NCBI GenBank assembly: GCA_041394265.1
Contig: JAWKIO010000005.1
Location: 1,612,001-1,676,000, forward strand
DNA length: 64,000 nt
Direction of reading: 5' to 3'
From: Acidimicrobiales bacterium
Lineage (GTDB): Bacteria; Actinomycetota; Acidimicrobiia; Acidimicrobiales; SZUA-35
Below, one piece after another: positions 58,379 through 64,000 of this stretch (the first letter of the stretch is position 1; each line of letters opens with the position of its first letter). Both the position numbers and the translations under genes were made by a program. Below the pieces are notes generated by a model. That model saw only the letters and a program-made list of their open reading frames with translations, was not told the origin of the DNA and made no database searches.

Positions 58379-58471
58379 TCCTCACGGCGATCGTCGCCAC
58401 AGCCCCGTGCGGTGGCGAATACGCGGTCGATGCTAGTCGGGCGCCGGACCTGAGGCGAAGGTCACAGCAGG

Positions 58472-59104
58472 TCAGGGAAGATCGAACCGGGCCCGCAGAC
58501 CAGCGATCATCGTGTCGAGACCGAAGTCGAAATGGTCGTCGGCCGGCGTCGCCGCACCCGCCTTGATGAACGCCGCAACTTCGGGTTCGGTGTCGCCGCT
58601 GACCTCCACCAGATCCCACACGTCGAGGCCGTCGGCCCGGCTCACACCCAGCATGAGATGCCCGAGCACGAAGGACACCACGAGATGGAGGGCCTCATGG
58701 GCCTCTGCGGGCTCGAGCCCGGCGAAACGGAACAGGTCGTACGCCGCATAGAACACGCCGAAGGCGCCGGGGCTGACCGCCGGTTCGGACGCGAACAGCG
58801 AGATGGCGTTCGGATGGCGGGCGAGGGTGTCGCGGAACGACTGCAGACCCGAGCGCACCGTGGCTTCCCATTCGACCGGGTCGGCCGGCGTAGAGATGTC
58901 GATCTCGAGATAGAGCTGCTCGACGGCAGCCACGAGCAGATCACCCTTGTTGGCGACGTAGTGGTAGAGCGACATGGCCTCGACGCCGAGTTTCGAGCCG
59001 AGCTTGCGCATCGACAGACCGGCAAGGCCATCGGTGTCGATGAGCTCGAGCGCGGCGCGCGCAATGGCCTCTCGGTTGAGGGTGGGTCGTTCCGCCTGCC
59101 GCAT
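58472..59104 (-). CDS. TetR-family transcriptional regulator
   Basis: The 210 residues have an N-terminal helix-turn-helix (AIARAALELIDTDGLAGLSM, GVEAMSLYHYVANKGDLL) and a C-terminal ligand domain of the TetR_C type with an ALHLVVSFVLGHLMLG helix. The target is unknown; adjacent acs (93 bases downstream, same strand) is a candidate. Confidence 0.9.
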   Translation of the reverse strand: MRQAERPTLNREAIARAALELIDTDGLAGLSMRKLGSKLGVEAMSLYHYVANKGDLLVAAVEQLYLEIDISTPADPVEWEATVRSGLQSFRDTLARHPNAISLFASEPAVSPGAFGVFYAAYDLFRFAGLEPAEAHEALHLVVSFVLGHLMLGVSRADGLDVWDLVEVSGDTEPEVAAFIKAGAATPADDHFDFGLDTMIAGLRARFDLP

Positions 59105-59158
59105 CCGACAGAGGCTAATGGGAAAGCGGCGGCCTCGTTCCCGAAGCCTCAGCGAGGG

Positions 59159-60103
59159 TCAGGTTCCGGCTCCCCAAGTGGCGACCAGCCATCCGCCGAG
59201 CCCGGACGCATCGGTCAGCGCGGCCGCTTCGTTGCTGCGGCTCCGCATCACCATGGCCTCGAGGTCGGGCCGTGCGGCGTGAGCGTCCCAGTGCCGTCGA
59301 CCTTCGTCGACGAGCTCCACAATCCCGTATCGAACGAGGAAGTCGTCCTGGCGAACGAGCGAACGCGTCGGCGGGAGCTGGTCGAACGCGACGTCGACCG
59401 TGATATCGGCGCTGCCAGGCGTGACATAGGGGTCGTCGCCACGCCGGTGTTGTCGGTAGGTACGCAGCCATCCACCCCGCTCGACGAGCTCGGCCGTGGT
59501 GGGGGCTCCGTAGTCGAAGGCGAGGATCGTGGCAGCACCACGACGCAAGACATCACCGACCCACGCTGCTGCCGCCTCGAACCACGGAGTACGGGCCCCG
59601 ACCGGCAGCGCTGCGATCGGTCCGGGCAGGCGGGCCACATCGGCCTCGTCGAGGGGACGCAGCACTTCCTGACCATCGTCGACCCACACCTCGTGCCAGC
59701 CATCGGCGCGGTGTTCCAGGATCCGGACCACGAGGTTGTCGAGCAATTCGTTTGCCACCACCACCGCACCGTCGAGACGCACCGGGAGCTCGGTCCCGTG
59801 CGCCGGGTCGACGCCGCTCAGCTGCCACACCTGCGCACACGCCGGAGCGGCGCGCTCGAGGCTGCGCAGCAGCGTGCCGGGACCGGTGCCGGCATCGATC
59901 ACGACGAAGGGGTCGGGCTGGCCGAGCGACTGCCAGACCGTATCGAGCCAGCGAGCGAGCACCGCGCCGAACAACGGCCCGACCTCTGGACTCGTGATGA
60001 AGTCGCCGGTGCGCCGCCCGGCTCGTCCCCCGCCCGAAACATAGAAACCGCTGCCCCCGTAGAGGCAGCGGTTCATGTAGTCGTCGAATCGCTCGAGTGA
60101 CAC
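59159..60103 (-). CDS. MidA/NDUFAF7-type SAM-dependent methyltransferase
   Basis: The 314 residues begin with the signature FYVSGGGRAGRRTGDFITSP followed by EVGPLFG, then the SAM-binding VIDAGTGPGTLL and ANELLDN. This is the COG1565 family; the mitochondrial member NDUFAF7 methylates an Arg of the 49-kDa subunit during complex I assembly. Here it lies 25 bases after nuoN on the same strand, which supports a role in complex I maturation. GTG start at 60103. Assignment to the family is firm; the substrate is inferred. Confidence 0.88.
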   Translation of the reverse strand: MSLERFDDYMNRCLYGGSGFYVSGGGRAGRRTGDFITSPEVGPLFGAVLARWLDTVWQSLGQPDPFVVIDAGTGPGTLLRSLERAAPACAQVWQLSGVDPAHGTELPVRLDGAVVVANELLDNLVVRILEHRADGWHEVWVDDGQEVLRPLDEADVARLPGPIAALPVGARTPWFEAAAAWVGDVLRRGAATILAFDYGAPTTAELVERGGWLRTYRQHRRGDDPYVTPGSADITVDVAFDQLPPTRSLVRQDDFLVRYGIVELVDEGRRHWDAHAARPDLEAMVMRSRSNEAAALTDASGLGGWLVATWGAGT

Positions 60104-60128
60104 CGGGACGGTCGAGGACCGCGCCGAA

Positions 60129-61640
60129 CTACGGCGCTGCGAGCAGGGTGAAGTCGGTCATGTCGCTGAGGACGCCCGGCAGCAGGGTGCCGGTGGCCAG
60201 CGCCACGATCAGGGTGAGCGCCACCGCCACCTGGAGCGCCGGCGGAATCACGATGCGGCTGTGGTCGCCATCGGGAGCGGGCATGAACCACATCTGCTTG
60301 GCAATCGCCAGGTAGTAGTACGCAGCGACCACCGAATTGACGGCAAGCACGACGGCCAGTGCGATACCCGAGCTGGAGCTACCGACGGTGAGCACCCGGA
60401 ACAGCTCGAACTTGCCCCACCAGCCGCCCATGGGCGGAATGCCGGCGAGTGAGAAGAGGAACGCCGTCATGGCGACGGTGAGGCCCGGTGCGTATTGGAA
60501 CAAGCCGCCGTAGCTGGCGATCTCACCGGACCGGGTCTTACGGGCAATGACGATCACGGTGGCGAAGGCGCCGAGGTTCATGGCGGCGTAGATGATCAGG
60601 TAGGTCACCATGGCCGACACCGCTTGGTCGGAACGATCGCTGTAGACCGCGAGCGGTGCCAGGATGTAGCCGGCCTGGGCGATGCCCGAGTAGGCGAGCA
60701 TGCGCACGATGTTGGTCTGGCGCAGCGCAATCAGGTTGCCGACGGTCATGGTGAGCGCCGAGAGCAGCCAGATGAGCGGCTCGACGACGTCGGACTGACC
60801 AGGGAAGGCGAACACGACGATGTTGATGAGAGCCACGAAACCTGCGGCCTTCGACGCAACGGCGAGGAACGCCGTGAGCGGAGTGGGGGCGCCTTCGTAG
60901 GTGTCGGGGGCCCAGGTATGGAACGGGACGGCCGAGACCTTGAACCCGAAACCGATCACGCTGAAGACCACGGCGAGCGTGATGATCGGCTTGGACTCGC
61001 CGATGGCGATCGCCTGGCCGATGTCGACCAGCTTGGTGCTACCGCTGAGCCCGTACAGGAGCGACATGCCGTAGAGCAGGACACCCGAGGCGAACACGCC
61101 CATGAGCATGTATTTGAGGCCGGCTTCGTTGGAACGCAGGTCTCGCTTGCGCCATGCCGCCATCAGGTAGGCCGGGATCGACACGAGCTCGAGCGCAACG
61201 AAAATCGTGATGAGGTCTCGGGCCGACGACATCACGATCATGCCGAGCACCGACGCCGCGATGAGCTGGTAGTACTCGCTGTCGTAGTAGTCGCCCTCGC
61301 TCATGTAGTTGGTCGAGAGCAACACGATCACATAGCCCGACAGCAGGAACAGGCCCTTCAACACCAACGAGTAGTTGTCGATGATGTAGGCGCCGTCGAA
61401 CATCGAGCGTGCGGTGCCCTCGTTGGCTTCCCACAACGTGGCCACCGGGATGAGCGCCGCCAGGAAGCCGAAGGCGGTCAGCGTGGGCACGATGCGGCGA
61501 GCCCGTTCGAGCCAGATGAGGTCGACCAGTGTGATCAACGCACCGGCGGCCAGGAGCACGAGCTCGGGGGCGACGGCATGCCAATCGATGTGGGGTCGCT
61601 CGAACGGCGCCTGCGCAATTTGGGCCAGGAGTGGGATCAC
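60129..61640 (-). CDS. nuoN: NADH-quinone oxidoreductase subunit N
   Basis: Antiporter-like membrane subunit of respiratory complex I. The 503 residues contain about 14 hydrophobic segments, ALELVSIPAYLMAAWRK with the conserved Glu, and the SVIGFGFKVSAVPFHTWAPD Lys/His region. GTG 61640 overlaps the nuoM stop. Confidence 0.96.
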   Translation of the reverse strand: MIPLLAQIAQAPFERPHIDWHAVAPELVLLAAGALITLVDLIWLERARRIVPTLTAFGFLAALIPVATLWEANEGTARSMFDGAYIIDNYSLVLKGLFLLSGYVIVLLSTNYMSEGDYYDSEYYQLIAASVLGMIVMSSARDLITIFVALELVSIPAYLMAAWRKRDLRSNEAGLKYMLMGVFASGVLLYGMSLLYGLSGSTKLVDIGQAIAIGESKPIITLAVVFSVIGFGFKVSAVPFHTWAPDTYEGAPTPLTAFLAVASKAAGFVALINIVVFAFPGQSDVVEPLIWLLSALTMTVGNLIALRQTNIVRMLAYSGIAQAGYILAPLAVYSDRSDQAVSAMVTYLIIYAAMNLGAFATVIVIARKTRSGEIASYGGLFQYAPGLTVAMTAFLFSLAGIPPMGGWWGKFELFRVLTVGSSSSGIALAVVLAVNSVVAAYYYLAIAKQMWFMPAPDGDHSRIVIPPALQVAVALTLIVALATGTLLPGVLSDMTDFTLLAAP

Positions 61641-63175
61641 GGAGTGGCTCCGAAGGCTTGAAGGGCCTGCATGACCGCCGAATCAGTGATGTCGAAGATC
61701 AGGCTGGGGACGAAACCGAAGACCACGATCAGCACGAGCAGCGGGGTCCAGGCGATCCATTCGAACTGGCCGGCGTCGTGGATGTGCGGGTCATTGGCGA
61801 ACTCCTCGCTCGGCTCACCGAAGGCGGTGCGCTGGAGCAGCCACAGCAGGTAGGCGGCGGCGAGAACGGTGCCGATGGCCGCGATCACCATGTAGACCCG
61901 GAACAGGTTGGTGTTGATGCCGTCGGCCGGCTGATAGGCGGCGAGGATCGCGGGGAACTCACCCCAGAACCCGGCGAGACCGGGCAGACCGAGCGACGCC
62001 ATCGTGCAGAACCCGAGCGCCCAACCCATCCGAGGTGCCTGCACCAGCAGGCCGCCGAGACGCTTGATCTCGAGGGTGTGGAACCGTTCCTTCACCGAAC
62101 CGGCAAGGAAGAACAGCATGCCGGTGATGAGGCCGTGAGCGACCATGCCGAAGATGGCGGCGTTGAGACCGAACGGGGTCATGGTGGCGATGCCGAGCAT
62201 GACGTAGCCCATGTGAGCGACCGACGAGAAGGCGATGAGACGCTTCATGTCGGTCTGGGCGAGACAGCCGAGGGCGCCGTAGATGATGCCGATCACGGCG
62301 AGGAGACCGATGATCGGGGCCCAGTCGATGGCGGCGTCGGGCAGGATCGGGATGGCGATACGGATGAAACCGTAGGTGCCGAGCTTCAAGAGGACGGCGG
62401 CCAGGATGACCGAACCCTGGGTTGGGGCCTGGGTGTGGGCGTCGGGCAGCCAGGTGTGGAACGGGAACATCGGGACCTTGATGCCGAAGCCCATGAACAT
62501 GCCGCCGAAGATGAGCCACTGCGCCCGGCTGGAGATGTCACCCTTCGCGACCTCTTCGGCGAGGCCGACCATGTTGAAGGTCTGCGAACCGGTGAGCCAG
62601 TAGAGAGCGAGGAAGCTGACGAGCATGAGCGCCGAGCCGAACAGGGTGAAGAGGAAGAACTTGATGGCGGCGTAGAGGCGCTTCTCGCCACCCCAGACAC
62701 CGATCATGAAGTACATCGGGAGCAGCACGACCTCGAAGAAGACGAAGAACAGCACGAGGTCTTGGGCGACGAAGCTGCCCAGCATGCCGGTGTGGAGCAC
62801 CAGGATCAGGATGAGGAACGACTTGGGGTTGCCCGGCGCCGGGATGTGATCCCACGAATAGATGATGACGAGTGGCACCACTAGCAAGGTCAGCGCGATC
62901 AGCGGCAGTGACATGCCGTCGATGCCCACCGTGTAGCGAGCATTGACGATGTCGATCCACGAGTGATCGGTCACGAACTGCAGCGTGCCCGAGTCGTTGA
63001 AGTCGAAGTCAGCGAAGAGCAGCACACCGATCACCGCTGTCGCCAGCGTGGTGAGGAGTGCGATCCCCTTGTGGGTCTCCTCCTGATCGGCAGGGGTGAT
63101 CATCATGATCAACGCACCCACGAGGGGCAGGAAGACCATGGCGGTGATGCCCCAGTCGTTCAAGAACTCTGTCAT
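61637..63175 (-). CDS. nuoM: NADH-quinone oxidoreductase subunit M
   Basis: Proton-pumping antiporter-like subunit of complex I. The 512 residues have about 14 membrane segments, the FFVFFEVVLLPMYFMIGVWG segment with the key Glu, FGIKVPMFPFHTWLPDAHTQ with the conserved Lys and His, and FSSVAHMGYVMLG. It lies between nuoL and nuoN in the usual order. Confidence 0.97.
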   Translation of the reverse strand: MTEFLNDWGITAMVFLPLVGALIMMITPADQEETHKGIALLTTLATAVIGVLLFADFDFNDSGTLQFVTDHSWIDIVNARYTVGIDGMSLPLIALTLLVVPLVIIYSWDHIPAPGNPKSFLILILVLHTGMLGSFVAQDLVLFFVFFEVVLLPMYFMIGVWGGEKRLYAAIKFFLFTLFGSALMLVSFLALYWLTGSQTFNMVGLAEEVAKGDISSRAQWLIFGGMFMGFGIKVPMFPFHTWLPDAHTQAPTQGSVILAAVLLKLGTYGFIRIAIPILPDAAIDWAPIIGLLAVIGIIYGALGCLAQTDMKRLIAFSSVAHMGYVMLGIATMTPFGLNAAIFGMVAHGLITGMLFFLAGSVKERFHTLEIKRLGGLLVQAPRMGWALGFCTMASLGLPGLAGFWGEFPAILAAYQPADGINTNLFRVYMVIAAIGTVLAAAYLLWLLQRTAFGEPSEEFANDPHIHDAGQFEWIAWTPLLVLIVVFGFVPSLIFDITDSAVMQALQAFGATP

Positions 63176-63248
63176 TTCTGATTCCTCACTCGTTCCCTTG
63201 CAGGGGGATCACTGACAATTGCTGCGGTGTTCGTCGTGGCGACCATCG

Positions 63249-64000
63249 TCAGATGGCCACGATGAACACGGCGGCGAGCAGCGCCGAAGCGCCGAACATC
63301 AAGGTTGCGTACTGGCGGATGCGGCCCGATTCGACTCGACGCAGCACCTGGCCGGACTCCGACGCCGCAGCACCGGAAGCGTTCACGGCACCGTCGATGG
63401 TGCCCTGATCGATGAAGCGGTAGATGAAGCGGCCGAGGCCGACCGAGCCCTTGCCGACGCCGTCGATGATGCCGTCGAGCACGTTCTGGTTGAACCAGTA
63501 GGCCGCCTTGGCGAGCGGGCCCTTGGTCGCACCGGCGATGATGCCGGTGTAGAGGTGGTCGAGGTAGTACTTCTCGACGAGCAGGGTGTGGCCCGCTCGC
63601 ACCACGGCGTTGTTGGCGACGAACGAGTTCGTGTACTCGGTGGCCTTGTTGTCCTGGGCGTACAGCCGCTTGTAGTACTGCCAGACGACCGCGGCGGCGC
63701 CGAGAGCGAGCAACGTGGCGAAGATGGCCAGCGAGAAGCTCGGCTTGGCGTGGCTGATCACCGGGAAGGTCGACCCGCCGCCCGGCTCGAACCAGGACTC
63801 GAACTTGAGGCCGAAGGCGTCACCGAGGATCGGGAGTTCTTCGGGCACGTTCAAGAACCCGGCGACCACGGCCAAACCGGCCAGGATCTGCAGCGGGATC
63901 GTGATGCGAGGGCCGGACTCATGCGGGTGGGCATGGCCTCGGTAGGTGCCGAAGAAGGTCAGCCAGATGACTCGGGTCATGTAGGCCGCGGTCATGGCCG
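63249..64000 (-). CDS. nuoL: NADH-quinone oxidoreductase subunit L, 3' part
   Basis: Only the last 250 codons are inside the window; the frame is open through the right edge. The visible part begins in the AAYMTRVIWLTFFGTYRGH region and continues with the C-terminal amphipathic helix and last membrane segments of NuoL, whose long lateral helix lies along the membrane arm. It is followed by nuoM after 73 bases. Confidence 0.93.
   Translation of the reverse strand, partial: AMTAAYMTRVIWLTFFGTYRGHAHPHESGPRITIPLQILAGLAVVAGFLNVPEELPILGDAFGLKFESWFEPGGGSTFPVISHAKPSFSLAIFATLLALGAAAVVWQYYKRLYAQDNKATEYTNSFVANNAVVRAGHTLLVEKYYLDHLYTGIIAGATKGPLAKAAYWFNQNVLDGIIDGVGKGSVGLGRFIYRFIDQGTIDGAVNASGAAASESGQVLRRVESGRIRQYATLMFGASALLAAVFIVAI

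Overview
The window is a GC-rich actinobacterial chromosome segment, most likely from the class Acidimicrobiia (Ilumatobacter-like). The grounds are a short-type adenylate kinase, acidic tails on S3, L10 and NusG, an L22 protein with an extra C-terminal domain, a form II CO dehydrogenase-type cluster, and C- or G-ending codons in almost every gene. This placement is inference. Nearly everything is on the minus strand, so operons read from high to low coordinates.

Reading leftward from 64 kb: the end of the complex I operon (nuoL partial, nuoM, nuoN) with a MidA/NDUFAF7-type methyltransferase directly downstream, then a TetR regulator, acetyl-CoA synthetase, a small HAD phosphatase and HtpX. 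Next come plus-strand yajQ, tRNA-Tyr, a broken MFS gene and a broken GNAT gene. Then tRNA-Thr, tRNA-Met, a second but frameshifted tuf, an ECF sigma/anti-sigma pair, tRNA-Trp, secE-nusG, rplK-rplA, rplJ-rplL and rpoB-rpoC. A coxSLM-coxD-coxE cluster and an SLC13-type transporter separate rpoC from the str operon (rpsL, rpsG, fusA, tuf). The S10, spc and alpha operons follow (rpsJ to rplQ), interrupted by secY-adk and by an inserted plus-strand two-component system between adk and infA. The left end holds truA, rplM-rpsI, glmM and a very large GlmS-like gene that runs off the edge.

Most of the window is translation and transcription machinery. Points that stand out: (1) two tuf copies are identical apart from two 1-bp deletions and the stop codon, the identity ends at the start and stop codons, and both use T/G-ending codons unlike all their neighbours; (2) five apparent indels lie between 50.7 and 53.3 kb and break three consecutive protein genes; (3) L22 is fused to a small C-terminal domain; (4) the GlmS-like protein has about 140 extra residues after its catalytic Cys; (5) tandem repeats and palindromes sit at gene ends, several containing the GCGAAGC mini-hairpin; (6) a 70-bp near-perfect palindrome lies inside the cox cluster. 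No CRISPR array, prophage, insertion sequence or rRNA gene was seen.
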